From NCBI RefSeq assembly GCF_036178845.1, contig NZ_CP108070.1:1922001-1986000 (forward strand): DNA of 64,000 nt, read 5' to 3'. Made by a program: the position numbers and the translations under genes. Shown here piece by piece: positions 43,563-53,677 of this stretch. The stretch comes from Streptomyces sp. NBC_00271 (lineage in GTDB: Bacteria; Actinomycetota; Actinomycetes; Streptomycetales; Streptomycetaceae). Each line of letters starts with the position of its first letter. Positions within the stretch are counted from its first letter, which is position 1. The notes below the pieces were generated by a model. It ran no database searches, was not told where the DNA came from, and saw nothing but the letters and a program-made list of their open reading frames with translations.

Positions 43563-44363
43563 TTACAGCTGGGCGACGAACGCGCCGATGTGCGCGGCCA
43601 CTTGGTCGGGCACCTCAAGGGGCGAGAGGTGGCCGGTGTCCTTCAGGACGGTCAGCGTGGCGGTCGGGATCAGCGGCAGCAGGTGGTCGGCGAGCACGGT
43701 CGGCGGGTCGACCTTGTCGTGGCTGCCCGCGAGAACCAGCACCGGCACCTCGATGGCTGAGATGTCGGCCGACACGTCCTGGACCAGGCCCTGGCGCGGC
43801 CACTCGAGACGGGCCTCGTCGCCACCGCGCAGACTGTCCTCGACCACCTGCCGGCGCAGCTCGGGAGTCAGCCCGCCGCGGGTCAGCATCAGGTCGATGC
43901 TCTGAAGAACCGCCTCCTCGTTGTCGTAGGCGTGGGAAACCGTCTCCTGCACCTGCTCGGTCACCCCGACCGGCGCGGGCGGCGCGGGTGCCACGAGGAC
44001 GGCTCCCCGCAGCCCGGCGGGCTTGCGTGCGGCCAGTATCTGAGCCACCTTGCCGCCCATGGAATGCCCGACCAGCACATAGCGGGAGTATCCGAGCGCG
44101 TCGACGACCCGCTGCGCGTCGTCCGCGAGCTGCTCCAGGTCATAGGGTCCCGGCACGCTCGTGGAGTCGCCCCATCCACGCTGGTCGTAGGCCACGAAGC
44201 CCTGCCCGGAATCCAGACGCTGCAGCACCGGGATCCAGGTGCGCCGTGAGCCTCCCCAGTAGTGCAGGAAGATCAGCGCCGGGCCGTCACCCTCGCGGAC
44301 GTGGGCGTACACCTGGCCGCCCCGCACGTCGAAGAAGCGGCCCACCACATTCTGCGAAGTCAT
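43563..44363 (-). CDS. Alpha/beta hydrolase
   Basis: 266 residues from ATG 44363 (GAGGAG upstream). Oxyanion motif LIFLHYWGGSRRTWIPVL, nucleophile elbow LVGHSMGGKVAQ (Ser), acid in VLAGSHDKVDPP, catalytic His in KDTGHLSPLEVP. A complete Ser-Asp-His triad. The family covers haloperoxidase-like, esterase and C-C hydrolase functions, so the substrate cannot be stated. It sits between the IS110 element and the GlxA gene. Confidence 0.9.
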   Translation of the reverse strand: MTSQNVVGRFFDVRGGQVYAHVREGDGPALIFLHYWGGSRRTWIPVLQRLDSGQGFVAYDQRGWGDSTSVPGPYDLEQLADDAQRVVDALGYSRYVLVGHSMGGKVAQILAARKPAGLRGAVLVAPAPPAPVGVTEQVQETVSHAYDNEEAVLQSIDLMLTRGGLTPELRRQVVEDSLRGGDEARLEWPRQGLVQDVSADISAIEVPVLVLAGSHDKVDPPTVLADHLLPLIPTATLTVLKDTGHLSPLEVPDQVAAHIGAFVAQL

Positions 44364-44650
44364 CGCCGGCTCCTCATCCACGGCCGGGGCTCTGGGACCG
44401 CTCCACCGGTGTGTGGAGTCGGCTGCCCCGCGCTCGCTCTTCGATCCTGCTCCGGAACCACCCTTCCAGGCCACGGCTCATCTGCAGCATGCGCATCTTT
44501 TGGGCCAGAACGTTGCGGGTGGGCCCGTGCTTTCCGGTCACACGATCAGTGACTTGATCAGGGGATTTACCCAGGGAACATCTCTGGGTCAGGGCACGGC
44601 GGCTCCCTGGCCTTCCCCGCGATATTGGCGGCGGACGTAATATTGCGGCC

Positions 44651-45598
44651 ATGAACAAGCATCGGGTCATGGTTCTGGCGGTCGACGGCGTGCTGCCCAT
44701 GGATCTGGGGATCCCCACGCAGATCTTCAACGCCCGTCCGAACACCCCCTACGAGCTCACCGTGTGCGGCGACACCGAGGAGGCCGTGACCACGAGCGCA
44801 GGTTTCACCCTCGGGCTCACCGCGGGTCTCGAGGCGCTCGCCGAAGCGGACACGATCATCGTCCCGGGCTTCGAGGACTTCCGGCGCCCTCCGCGCCCAC
44901 GGGTCAGGGCCGCTCTCAAGCTCGCCGGCCGCGCCGGGATACGCATCGCTTCCATCTGCACCGGCGCCTTCGCCGTCGCCTCGGCCGGACTGCTCGACGG
45001 CCGCACCGTCACCACCCACTGGGCCAAGGCGGATGACCTCGAAGAGCTCTACCCCCGGCTGCGCGTCGACCGCAACGTCCTCTACATCGACAACGACACC
45101 ATCCTGACCTCCGCGGGCTTCACGGCCGGCATCGACCTGTGTCTGCACCTGGTCCGCAAAGACCTCGGCGCAGCCGTCGCGAACGACATCGCCAGGGACA
45201 TCGTCGCCGCCCCCCACCGCGACGGCGGACAAGCCCAATACATCAACAGGACCCTCCCCACCCCCCAGGCCACCACGCTCGCCGACACTCGTGAATGGGC
45301 CCTGCTCCACCTCGAAGAAGAGCTCACCATCCCCCACCTCGCCGACCATGCCGGCGTCTCCCCACGCACCCTGACCCGCCTGTGGCGCCAGGAAACCGGC
45401 GTCAGCCCCCACCAATGGCTCCTGACCGCCCGCATCAACCGCGCGCGAGAACTCCTGGAGGCCACCGACCTCCAGGTGGAGCAGATCGCCGTCCGGTGCG
45501 GCCTCGGCAGCGGCGCCAACATGCGCGCCCGATTCCGTGACACCGTCGGCAATACCCCCACGGCCTATCGCCGCACCTTCCAGCACCAGGCCGCCTGA
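44651..45598 (+). CDS. GlxA-type AraC regulator with DJ-1/PfpI domain
   Basis: 315 residues. DJ-1-like domain VMVLAVDGVLPMDLGIPTQI to ASICTGAFAVASAGLLDGRT (elbow Cys in SICTG). Tandem AraC HTH LTIPHLADHAGVSPRTLTRL, WRQETGVSPHQWLLTARINR, VEQIAVRCGLGSGANMRARF. Full length and intact. It is paralogous to 25747-26703. Its likely targets are the hydrolase (43563) or the HD-SnoaL gene (40935), now separated from it by the IS110 insertion. Confidence 0.92.
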   Translation: MNKHRVMVLAVDGVLPMDLGIPTQIFNARPNTPYELTVCGDTEEAVTTSAGFTLGLTAGLEALAEADTIIVPGFEDFRRPPRPRVRAALKLAGRAGIRIASICTGAFAVASAGLLDGRTVTTHWAKADDLEELYPRLRVDRNVLYIDNDTILTSAGFTAGIDLCLHLVRKDLGAAVANDIARDIVAAPHRDGGQAQYINRTLPTPQATTLADTREWALLHLEEELTIPHLADHAGVSPRTLTRLWRQETGVSPHQWLLTARINRARELLEATDLQVEQIAVRCGLGSGANMRARFRDTVGNTPTAYRRTFQHQAA

Positions 45599-45900
45599 CG
45601 GCGAAGGCCGGACTGCGCGACCACAGAGTCCGTCGACCCAGGCGCGCGGCCCGCTCGCCAGGCGTGCAGTTGCGCCGTCACGCCTCGGCTTGCTGTGCCG
45701 TGGGGTGGATGATGGCGACGTCGCTGTGGGCTTTCAGGTCTGCACGCAGGGATGCGTTCTCCGTGGTGAGGCGACGGATGTGGTCTTCGTAGATGTGCAG
45801 GTGGCACCAGCCCCGCCACTGTAAAAGGCGCCGGTCGAGTTGCCGACACCGAGATGGGGGGCGCAACCGGCGGTTCACCGGGTCCGGGGGCGCGGCTGTG
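45599..45900. other. Intergenic region with a possible transposon-helper remnant
   Basis: Minus-strand 45678-45840 reads WCHLHIYEDHIRRLTTENAS, LRADLKAHSDVAIIHP to a stop, a short coiled-coil-like tail. It resembles the C-terminus of DUF6262-type helper proteins that accompany Tn554-like recombinases. No start or core is visible. Otherwise empty. Confidence 0.3.
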
Positions 45901-47310
45901 TCAGTCGGGAGACCTCGCCGGCAGCCATGGTTCGTGCCATCGCGGATATCCGGCGACGAGCTTGTTCGCGCCCGCCGGTCCCCAGGTCCCCTGCCGGTAG
46001 CGCTCGGGGTCGCCGGGCGCCTCCAGCAGTGGCTGGACGATTCGCCACGTCTCCTCCACCGAGTCCTCCCGCGTGAACAGGCTCGCGTTGCCTTGCATTG
46101 CATCACTGAGCAGGCGCTCGTACGGTTCGGGTGCCTCACCCAGCGCGGCCGCGAAGAGGAGGTCAAGGTCCACCAGCTGCGTGTCCTGCTTGCCCGGCTG
46201 CTTGGCCTGGATGCGGAAGTCCATGCCAGGGCTCGGATCGATCCGCAGGATCCACTGATCGGGCTCGGGCGCGAACCGCGCCGCGAACGCAAGCCGCGGC
46301 GGGCGCTTGAACACGATCCGGATCTCGGTCACTCGCTCGGGGAGCGACTTGCCGGCGCGGATGAAGAACGGCACCCCGGACCAGCGCCAGTTCTCGACCT
46401 CCAGCCGCAACCCGACGAAGGTCTCGGTGCCCGAGCGCGGCCGCACGCCGGGGACCTGCAGGTACCCCTCGTACTGCCCGCGGACGTAGTGGGCCGGGTC
46501 GGCGTCGGGGATCGCCCGGAACACATCAACCCGGCGGTCTCGCAGCGCGTCCGCATCGGCGGCTGACGGCGGCTCGGACGCCACCAGGGCGAGCAGTTGC
46601 AGCAGATGGTTCTGCACGACGTCGCGCAACGCGCCGACCGGGTCGTAGAAGTGGCCGCGGTCCTCGACCCCGAAGTCCTCGGCCATGGTGATCTGCACGC
46701 AGGAAACGTGGTCGCGGTTCCACACCGGCTCGAACACCGAGTTGGCGAACCGCAGGAACAGGATGTCCATCGCCGGCTCTTTGCCGAGGAAGTGGTCGAT
46801 CCTCAGCAGCTGATCCTCGTCGAGGAGCTGACGCAACTCGGCGTTGAGGGCGCGCGCCGACGCGAGGTCATGCCCGAATGGCTTCTCCACGACAACCCGG
46901 GCGCCCTTGGTCAGCCCGGCGCCTGCCAGGCCCCCGACCACCCGGGCAAACAGCGACGGCGGGATCTCCAAGTAGAAGACGGGGTGCCGACTGCCGTTGA
47001 TCGCCCGGCCGAGGCGATGGAACGTCTCCTCGTCGGTGTAATCGCCCTGCACATAGCTGAGTCGGGCGGCGAACCGGGCAAAGACGGTGTCGTCGAGCGG
47101 CTCGCCCGCTGCCTTGATCGCCGCGCGGGCGTGGTCACGCAACGCGTCGTCGGACCAGCCGTCGCGGGCCACTCCGACGATCGGGCAGGTCAGCAGCTTG
47201 CGCCGCTCAAGCCGATAGAGCGAGCGGAACGTCATCTTTCGCGCCAGGTCGCCAGTGATCCCGAAAATGACCAGCACGTCTGCGGGAACGTTCGACGAGT
47301 TCAAAGCCAT
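45901..47310 (-). CDS. zwf: Glucose-6-phosphate dehydrogenase
   Basis: 469 residues. It oxidises glucose-6-phosphate with NADP+ (first step of the oxidative pentose phosphate pathway, cytosol). NADP motif VIFGITGDLARKMTFRSLYR (about 14-33). The active-site peptide RIDHFLGKEPAMDILFLRFA carries the catalytic His and Lys. VVEKPFGHDL and FYDPVGALRDVVQNHLLQLL are also conserved. ATG 47310 has GGGGGA upstream. A TTG 30 nt earlier is less likely. Last gene of the leftward operon gnd-pgl-zwf (48-nt gap from pgl). No opcA allosteric partner is nearby. Confidence 0.95.
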   Translation of the reverse strand: MALNSSNVPADVLVIFGITGDLARKMTFRSLYRLERRKLLTCPIVGVARDGWSDDALRDHARAAIKAAGEPLDDTVFARFAARLSYVQGDYTDEETFHRLGRAINGSRHPVFYLEIPPSLFARVVGGLAGAGLTKGARVVVEKPFGHDLASARALNAELRQLLDEDQLLRIDHFLGKEPAMDILFLRFANSVFEPVWNRDHVSCVQITMAEDFGVEDRGHFYDPVGALRDVVQNHLLQLLALVASEPPSAADADALRDRRVDVFRAIPDADPAHYVRGQYEGYLQVPGVRPRSGTETFVGLRLEVENWRWSGVPFFIRAGKSLPERVTEIRIVFKRPPRLAFAARFAPEPDQWILRIDPSPGMDFRIQAKQPGKQDTQLVDLDLLFAAALGEAPEPYERLLSDAMQGNASLFTREDSVEETWRIVQPLLEAPGDPERYRQGTWGPAGANKLVAGYPRWHEPWLPARSPD

Positions 47311-47358
47311 CTGATCCCCCTTACGGGGCCGGTACGGCAACAGGGTCGGGCGTCATGG

Positions 47359-48051
47359 TCATGCTGGCGACTGGGGGCCGGCGCGAGCCGGGCCCTGGCC
47401 GGCCGCCGCGTCCGCGAGGACGAGCGAGGCCGCCGCCTCGACCCGGCCGGCGGGAATCGACCGGTCTCCCGCAACGAGCTTGGAGAGCGGTTCGCTCTTG
47501 TCCGCTCCGGTGATGAGCCAGAGCACTTGCTGGGCGCGGGCGAGCGCAGGATAGGTGAGTGTCATGCGCTGGTGGCCCATGTAGGGCGCCGTCAGGGCCA
47601 CCAGCCGGTCCGAGACTTCGAGCACCGGGTCCCGTGGCACCAGCGAGGCGGTGTGCCCGTCCGGGCCGAGGCCCAGGTGAACGAGGTCGAAACGCTCCGG
47701 CAGCGACCGCCCGTAGGCGGCGGCCGCCGCGTCGAGGTCGGCGTCGTTCACGGGCATCGCGATGACCTCGGCCGGGGCCGCACCGAGGCTCTCCCGCAGA
47801 TGGGTGAGGTTGCGGTCCGGGTCGCCGTCGGGCGCGACCCGCTCGTCGACCTGGAACACCGCCACGTGCTCCCAGGGGACGTGTTCATGTGCGAGCCGCG
47901 CGAACATCGCCCATGGCGTGTGCCCCCCGCTGACGGCGAACGTGAATCGGCCGTGGGCTTGCACGCAGGCCCGGGCCAGCCGCGCCACGAACGCCGCCGC
48001 GGTGCCGGCGACCGCGTCGGGGTCGGCGACGACTTGGAGTTCGTGATGCAC
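47359..48051 (-). CDS. pgl: 6-phosphogluconolactonase
   Basis: 230 residues from GTG 48051, which has GAGGG 3-4 nt upstream and follows gnd by 5 nt. It hydrolyses 6-phosphogluconolactone made by zwf. Family motifs: FTFAVSGGHTPWAMFARLAH, VFQVDERVAPDGDPDRNLTH and HLGLGPDGHTASLVPRDPV with the conserved Asp/His. The 4-nt spacing implies translational coupling with gnd. Confidence 0.93.
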   Translation of the reverse strand: MHHELQVVADPDAVAGTAAAFVARLARACVQAHGRFTFAVSGGHTPWAMFARLAHEHVPWEHVAVFQVDERVAPDGDPDRNLTHLRESLGAAPAEVIAMPVNDADLDAAAAAYGRSLPERFDLVHLGLGPDGHTASLVPRDPVLEVSDRLVALTAPYMGHQRMTLTYPALARAQQVLWLITGADKSEPLSKLVAGDRSIPAGRVEAAASLVLADAAAGQGPARAGPQSPA

Positions 48052-48056
48052 AGCCC

Positions 48057-49088
48057 TCAGCCCTTCTTTTCGGCGTGCCCGCCGAACTCCGAGCGCATCG
48101 CCGAGAGGATCTTGTCGGTGAACTCCCCGGCCTCCCTGGACTCGAAGCGCTCGTAGAGCGAGGTGGTGATGACCGGTGCCGGGACGCCTTCGTCCACCGC
48201 GGCGAGGACGGTCCAGCGGCCTTCCCCGGAGTCGGAGACCCGCCCGGCGAAGCCGTCGAGGGAGGGCGAGCCGGCGAAGGCGTCGGCGATCAGGTCGACC
48301 AGCCACGAGCCGACGACCGAGCCGCGCCGCCAGACCTCGGCCACCTCGCCGACGTCGATGTCGTACTGGTAGGCCCACGCATCGCGCAGGGGCGTCGTCT
48401 CCGCGTCGACCTCTTGCCGGGTTTTGCCGGCGTCCGCGCTCTTGATGATGCTGAGGCCCTCGGCGATCGCGGCCATCATCCCGTACTCGACCCCGTTGTG
48501 GACCATCTTCACGAAGTGCCCGGCGCCGTTCGGCCCGCAGTGCAGGTACCCGAGCGGGGCGGTGCCGTCGGTCCGGGTCCGGCTCGGCGTCGGCTCGGCA
48601 CAGCCCTCGCCGGGAGCGATCGTCTTGAAGATCGGGTCCAGATGGGCCACGACCTCGTCCTCGCCGCCGATCATCAGGCAGTAGCCGCGCTCCAGGCCCC
48701 AGACCCCACCGCTGGTCCCGCAGTCGACATAGTGCAGCGACTTGTCGGCAAGACGCTTGGCGCGTGTGATGTCGTCGCGGTAGTAGGAATTGCCGCCGTC
48801 GATCAGGATGTCGCCGGGCTCCAGCAACGGCTCGAGCTGGTCGAGGATGGAGTCGACGATCGCGGCCGGAAGCATGAGCCATACGACCCGTGGCTTGTCC
48901 AGTTTCGCGACGAAGTCCCGGGGTGAGTCTGCGCCCGTCGCGCCCTCGCCGGCCAGTTCGGCGACGGCGGCCGCGTTGACGTCGGACACGACGCAGCGGT
49001 GGCCGTCTCGCATCAGCCGACGCACCAGGTTCGCCCCCATCCGGCCGAGACCGATCATCCCGAGCTGCATGGGCTTGTCTGTCGCCAT
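48057..49088 (-). CDS. gnd: 6-phosphogluconate dehydrogenase (decarboxylating), short form
   Basis: 343 residues. It converts 6-phosphogluconate to ribulose-5-phosphate, CO2 and reduced cofactor. Cofactor motif MIGLGRMGANLVRRLMRDGH (about 10-29), substrate motif DCGTSGGVWGLERGYCLMIG, catalytic Lys/Asn in HFVKMVHNGVEYGMM. It is about 130 residues shorter than the E. coli type and belongs to the GntZ/YqeC-like short class, often NAD-preferring. Overlapping control with pgl and zwf downstream. Upstream in the same direction lie the collapsed pgi/tal/tkt remains. Confidence 0.94.
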   Translation of the reverse strand: MATDKPMQLGMIGLGRMGANLVRRLMRDGHRCVVSDVNAAAVAELAGEGATGADSPRDFVAKLDKPRVVWLMLPAAIVDSILDQLEPLLEPGDILIDGGNSYYRDDITRAKRLADKSLHYVDCGTSGGVWGLERGYCLMIGGEDEVVAHLDPIFKTIAPGEGCAEPTPSRTRTDGTAPLGYLHCGPNGAGHFVKMVHNGVEYGMMAAIAEGLSIIKSADAGKTRQEVDAETTPLRDAWAYQYDIDVGEVAEVWRRGSVVGSWLVDLIADAFAGSPSLDGFAGRVSDSGEGRWTVLAAVDEGVPAPVITTSLYERFESREAGEFTDKILSAMRSEFGGHAEKKG

Positions 49089-49101
49089 GTGGCGCCTCCT
49101 A

Positions 49102-49772
<671 letters not shown>

Positions 49773-49832
49773 TTTGCTCAACGCGAGCCTCCCTGAAGGT
49801 GCTCCCCCTGCGCTCATATCGAGGGCGGCAGA

Positions 49833-50606
49833 CTAGGGTTGAGCTTTCCCGGCCGGGGCGAAGAGCGCCGCGCCGACAATTCCCGCGTCGTTCAACAGCT
49901 GCGCCGGCACGATCTCGGTCCTGAGTTCGATGTGCGGCAGGAACTTGTCGGCCTTCTTGCTGACGCCGCCGCCGATGACAATCAGGTCGGGCCACAGCAG
50001 CCGCTGAACGAGCTCGAGATACGTCTCCAGACGGTGCGCCCATTTCTTCCAGGACAGGTCGTCGTGCTCGCGCACCGACTCCGCGGCCCAGTCCTCGGCA
50101 TCCTCGTGGTGCAGCGGCAGGTGCCCCAGCTCGCTGTTGGGCACCAGGTATCCGTCGGAGAAGACGGCGCTGCCGATACCGGTGCCGAGCGTCACCATCA
50201 CGACGACGCCCTTGCGTCCCTTGCCGGCGCCGAAGCGCATCTCGGCGATCCCGGCCGCGTCGGCGTCGTTCACTACCCTCACGTCGCGGCCGGTCGCTCG
50301 CGCGAAGAGCTGGGCCGCGTCCGTCTCCATCCAGGCCGGGTCGATATTGGACGTCGTCTGGACCTTGCCGGCCCGGATGACTGCCGGGAGCGTCAGCCCG
50401 ACCGGTCCTGGGACGCCGATCTGGGAGAGCACCTGCACGACCACGTCCGCGACTGCCCCCGGGGTCGCCGGATGCGGGGTCGGGATCCGGACCCGCTCAC
50501 CGATGAGGCTGCCGAGCTCGAGATCGACCGGCGCTCCCTTGATACCGGTTCCGCCGATGTCGATCCCCAGCACGTGGGCCGTCTCGTCCAGACTTGCCTG
50601 CGCCAC
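49833..50606 (-). CDS. ppgK: Polyphosphate glucokinase
   Basis: 257 residues. It phosphorylates glucose with polyphosphate or ATP. ROK-type phosphate motif [20 protein letters not shown] (about 13-32), [20 protein letters not shown] (catalytic Asp), [20 protein letters not shown] and [15 protein letters not shown], which lacks the zinc-binding cysteines of ordinary ROK kinases, as ppgK enzymes do. It feeds glucose-6-phosphate to zwf at the end of the same leftward gene block. Divergent from the HAD gene at 50902. Confidence 0.93.
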   Translation of the reverse strand: MAQASLDETAHVLGIDIGGTGIKGAPVDLELGSLIGERVRIPTPHPATPGAVADVVVQVLSQIGVPGPVGLTLPAVIRAGKVQTTSNIDPAWMETDAAQLFARATGRDVRVVNDADAAGIAEMRFGAGKGRKGVVVMVTLGTGIGSAVFSDGYLVPNSELGHLPLHHEDAEDWAAESVREHDDLSWKKWAHRLETYLELVQRLLWPDLIVIGGGVSKKADKFLPHIELRTEIVPAQLLNDAGIVGAALFAPAGKAQP

Positions 50607-50901
50607 TGCCCGCTCCCCTCAGGGGTCGGCCCAAAATGTGTTGTGTGAATTTTGGACGTCAGGCCCCGTAAGAGCTTTGCCATGTAATCCTTAACGCTCG
50701 CACATGTCCCCTATATTCGCCACATCACTCTTACAGGGTTGCATCGAAGCCCAAGGGGTAAATCCAAGCATTGCGCGCCCTCAAGGGCATTGGGTTTCGG
50801 AAATCAAGCCGATTGGGAACCCGTCCCACAGGTCCCCCGCATCCATGAGCCGCTGCCTCTTCCCACCCGGACCGGCCGCGACCAGAGCTTACGGAGGCGT
50901 G

Positions 50902-51705
50902 ATGCCAACCCGCCCGATCCGACTGCTTCTTGCCGACGTCGACGGCACTTTGGTCACGAGCGACAAGGTCCTCACCGACCGCGCCGTCCGTGCGGTCCAC
51001 AAGCTCTACGACGCCGGCGTCGTCTTCGCGGTGACCAGCGGGAGACCACCCCGCGGCATGTCCATGATCATCGAGCCCTTGGCGCTGACCACTGAACTCG
51101 CCGCCTTCAACGGTGGTCTCATCGTCAACCCGGATATGACCGTTGTCGAACAGCAGGTCATTCCCGCGGAGGTGGTGGCCCCGGTCGTCGCGCTGATGGA
51201 GTCGTTCGGCCTCAGCGTCTGGATCTACCGGGGTGCCGACTGGTACGTCCGCGACTTGAAGGGGCCGCACGTGGATCGCGAGAGCTGGACGGTGCAGTTC
51301 GCGCCCACGCTCGTTCCCGGCTTCGACGGGCTCGAGGAGGGCACCGCCAAGGTCGTCGGGGTCAGCGATGACCACCAGGTCGTCGAGGCGGCCGCGGTCG
51401 CAGCTCGCGCGCAGTTCGGCGAGCATGTCTCGGCCGCCCGCTCACAGCCCTACTACCTCGATGTGACCCATCCGCAGGCCAACAAAGGCGCTGTGGTCAA
51501 GTACTGGTCCGCCAAGCTCCAGATTTCCCCCGAACAGATCGCCACGATCGGCGACATGCCCAACGACGTACTGATGTTCGCCCACTCGGGACTGTCCATC
51601 GCGATGGGCAACGCCAGCCACGAGGTCCAGCGCGCGGCGAGGCAGGTGACAACGAGCAACGAGGAGGAGGGCTTCGCGAACGCGGTCGAGCAGTTCATCC
51701 TATGA
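50902..51705 (+). CDS. HAD-superfamily phosphatase (Cof type)
   Basis: 267 residues. Motif I LLLADVDGTLVTSDKVLTDR (nucleophile Asp and general acid Asp), motif II VTSGRPP, a C2 cap (about 80-190), motif IV TIGDMPNDVLMFAHSGLSIA with AMGNASHEV. Cof-type HADs dephosphorylate sugar phosphates or nucleotides. Position in the pentose-phosphate block suggests a sugar-phosphate substrate. ATG 50902 follows CGGAGGCGTG. A longer upstream frame to 50704 is not protein-like. Pairs with rpiA (66-nt gap). Confidence 0.9.
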   Translation: MPTRPIRLLLADVDGTLVTSDKVLTDRAVRAVHKLYDAGVVFAVTSGRPPRGMSMIIEPLALTTELAAFNGGLIVNPDMTVVEQQVIPAEVVAPVVALMESFGLSVWIYRGADWYVRDLKGPHVDRESWTVQFAPTLVPGFDGLEEGTAKVVGVSDDHQVVEAAAVAARAQFGEHVSAARSQPYYLDVTHPQANKGAVVKYWSAKLQISPEQIATIGDMPNDVLMFAHSGLSIAMGNASHEVQRAARQVTTSNEEEGFANAVEQFIL

Positions 51706-51771
51706 CCCGCGTCACCGCACTGCCCGGACCTGGCTGCCCTCAGCCTGAGACCTGGCCCAAGGAGGAGGACC

Positions 51772-52425
51772 GTGAGCGTCGACCATGAGAAGCAACGTGC
51801 CGCCGAGGCTGCGGCCGAGCTGGTAGAGGACGGCATGACCGTCGGCCTCGGCACCGGCTCGACCGTCGCCTACCTCCTGCCTGCGCTGGCCCGCCGCGGT
51901 CTGTCACTGCGGTGCGTCGCGACGTCGCCGCAGACCGAGGAGGCGGCCCTGATGCTCGGTCTGCGGGTCGAACCGTTCGGCAGCATCGACCGCTTCGACA
52001 TCGCGATCGACGGTGCGGACCAGATAGCGCCGGACGGCTGGCTCGTCAAGGGCGGCGGCGCCGCGCACACCAGGGAAAAGATTGTCGCGGCGGCCGCCGA
52101 CCGCTTCGTCGTGATCGCCGACTCGAGCAAACGAGTGACCGCGCTGCACCCGCCGGTCCCGCTCGAGCTGCTCGAGTTCGGGCTGGCCGCGACGATGCGC
52201 CTGCTCCACCCGATCTCCCTGCGCGACGCGCCACGCAGCCCCGACGGCGGCGTTATCGGGGACTACCACGGTGCCGTCGACGACCTCGCGGGCCTGGCGG
52301 CGCTGCTCGGCGCCACCCCCGGCGTCGTCGAGCACGGCCTGTTCCCTCCGACGCTGGTCGCCGACATATTCGTCGCCCGCGGCGACTCGGTCGAGCACCA
52401 CAATCATGCCAAGTCCCAAGCCTGA
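51772..52425 (+). CDS. rpiA: Ribose-5-phosphate isomerase A
   Basis: 217 residues from GTG 51772 with GGAGGA upstream. It interconverts ribulose-5-phosphate and ribose-5-phosphate. Motifs: MTVGLGTGSTVAYLLPAL, DIAIDGADQIAPDGWLVKGG (catalytic Asp), GGAAHTREKIVAAAADRFVV and a C-terminal PGVVEHGLF. It completes the oxidative branch begun by zwf, pgl and gnd across the divergent promoter region 50607-50901. Confidence 0.94.
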   Translation: MSVDHEKQRAAEAAAELVEDGMTVGLGTGSTVAYLLPALARRGLSLRCVATSPQTEEAALMLGLRVEPFGSIDRFDIAIDGADQIAPDGWLVKGGGAAHTREKIVAAAADRFVVIADSSKRVTALHPPVPLELLEFGLAATMRLLHPISLRDAPRSPDGGVIGDYHGAVDDLAGLAALLGATPGVVEHGLFPPTLVADIFVARGDSVEHHNHAKSQA

Positions 52426-52482
52426 GCGGACACTTGGTGTGGGGGTGGGCGTGCGCTGTGCGAATGAACGAGGAGGCCACGG

Positions 52483-52720
52483 GTGCCCTTTGGCGGTGGG
52501 CTGCAGTGGCTGAGGGCCCCTGATCCGGGCCTGCGGGCGCCGTTACCGCCATCCTTCGGCCCGTCAGGGCCGACCGCGCACCGCCGGTTCAGCGAATGGA
52601 GCAGGGCCCGGGTCCGGGCCAGACTGCACCGCCTGGTGCTGGACGAACTCGGCGCTCGCGGAGACCTGGACTGGTCGAGGTGTGCGATCGACTCGGTGAA
52701 CATGCGGGCCCTGAAAGGGG
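52483..52720 (+). pseudogene. IS5-family transposase N-terminal fragment
   Basis: The frame reads SGPTAHRRFSEWSRARVRAR, LHRLVLDELGARGDLDWSRC, AIDSVNMRALKG. The first catalytic Asp region (AIDSVNMRA) is present, then the frame loses homology. This is the N-terminal third of a Streptomyces IS5-group DDE transposase without start or remaining catalytic core. Confidence 0.65.
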
Positions 52721-52819
52721 TGTCGGCGTACACCCGAACGTGGCCAGTGAGGTACAGCGAGACGTCCCCGTCCTGAAGGTGGCCGTGCGTATGTCGGGAG
52801 CCAGGGCCACCCGACTTTC

Positions 52820-53677
52820 TCAGGCCCGCGGGGGTGCCAACCATCGTTCGGCGCGGCCCTGTTTGTCGGAGTCTCCAGAGCGGCGGGCGTGTGCCAGCAG
52901 TCGGGCGCGCAGTGGTTCGGGCAGGCGGGCGATGTCCCGCTTCTGGCGTGGGCGGGTCTTCCAGCCCACCAGATGCCGCACGGCCCCGGCGTCGTGCCGT
53001 TCCTCGGCCCGCGGGTCGGCCAGGGCGGCGAGCAGGTCGGCGATCGGCACCCTGCCGAGCAGTTCGCCAGGCACGCTCTCGTGGACGGGGTAGCCGGAGC
53101 AGCGCCCGCTGCCGGATCCGTACCAGTCGAGCAGGGCCAGCACCCGCTCTACCGGGTCGGGGAACGTCAGGTGCAGTCGGTCTGTGAGTTCCGCGAGCAA
53201 TTCGGGGGAGGGACTGCCGCCGGTGCGGGAGAGGCCGAGGATCCGGTCGGCGGTCATCGCGGCCAGCCAGCTGCGCTCTTCTTCAGCGCCTTCCTCCGCT
53301 CGCTGCCGGTCTGCCTTGAACTGTTGCATGGGGCCGGGCATGCCGTGCCCGGCCAGCCAGGCCAGGAGCAGGCGGCCGTCGGCGAGGACGGCGTCACTCT
53401 CCCACTGCCCCCACCTCAGTGTCGCCCCGTGGTGCAGGACGACGACTGCGAGCCGCCCACCGGACCGGTCGAACACCTCGAAGCGGACGTCCCCGAGGCA
53501 CATGCAGCGAACCCCGGGCAGCGATTCCACGGCCATGGCCGTCCTGAGCTGGACCGACTCCGCCGGATCGGAGAGGTCCACCCGGATCTCTCCGAACGCC
53601 CCGAACCCGCTCACCGAGCTGACCTGGACCACGTGCGCTTGCTGCAGCACGCTATCCAGCGCTGTCGACCTGTCCAT
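52820..53677 (-). CDS. Conserved-looking hypothetical protein
   Basis: 285 residues from ATG 53677 (MDRSTALDSVLQQAHVVQVS), with GGGGAGGGG about 9 nt upstream. The N-terminal 90 residues are beta-rich (FEVFDRSGGRLAVVVLHHGA, LRWGQWESDAVLADGRLLLA). The middle is charged helix (QFKADRQRAEEGAEEERSWL). The end PLRARLLAHARRSGDSDKQG, RAERWLAPPRA is Arg-rich. No signal peptide or membrane segment. I do not recognise the family. Complete and with good codon use, so probably real. Confidence 0.65.
   Translation of the reverse strand: MDRSTALDSVLQQAHVVQVSSVSGFGAFGEIRVDLSDPAESVQLRTAMAVESLPGVRCMCLGDVRFEVFDRSGGRLAVVVLHHGATLRWGQWESDAVLADGRLLLAWLAGHGMPGPMQQFKADRQRAEEGAEEERSWLAAMTADRILGLSRTGGSPSPELLAELTDRLHLTFPDPVERVLALLDWYGSGSGRCSGYPVHESVPGELLGRVPIADLLAALADPRAEERHDAGAVRHLVGWKTRPRQKRDIARLPEPLRARLLAHARRSGDSDKQGRAERWLAPPRA

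Noticed and set aside
46597..48156. 519-codon plus-strand frame
   Set aside because: Antisense to zwf, pgl and gnd, which have unmistakable catalytic motifs.
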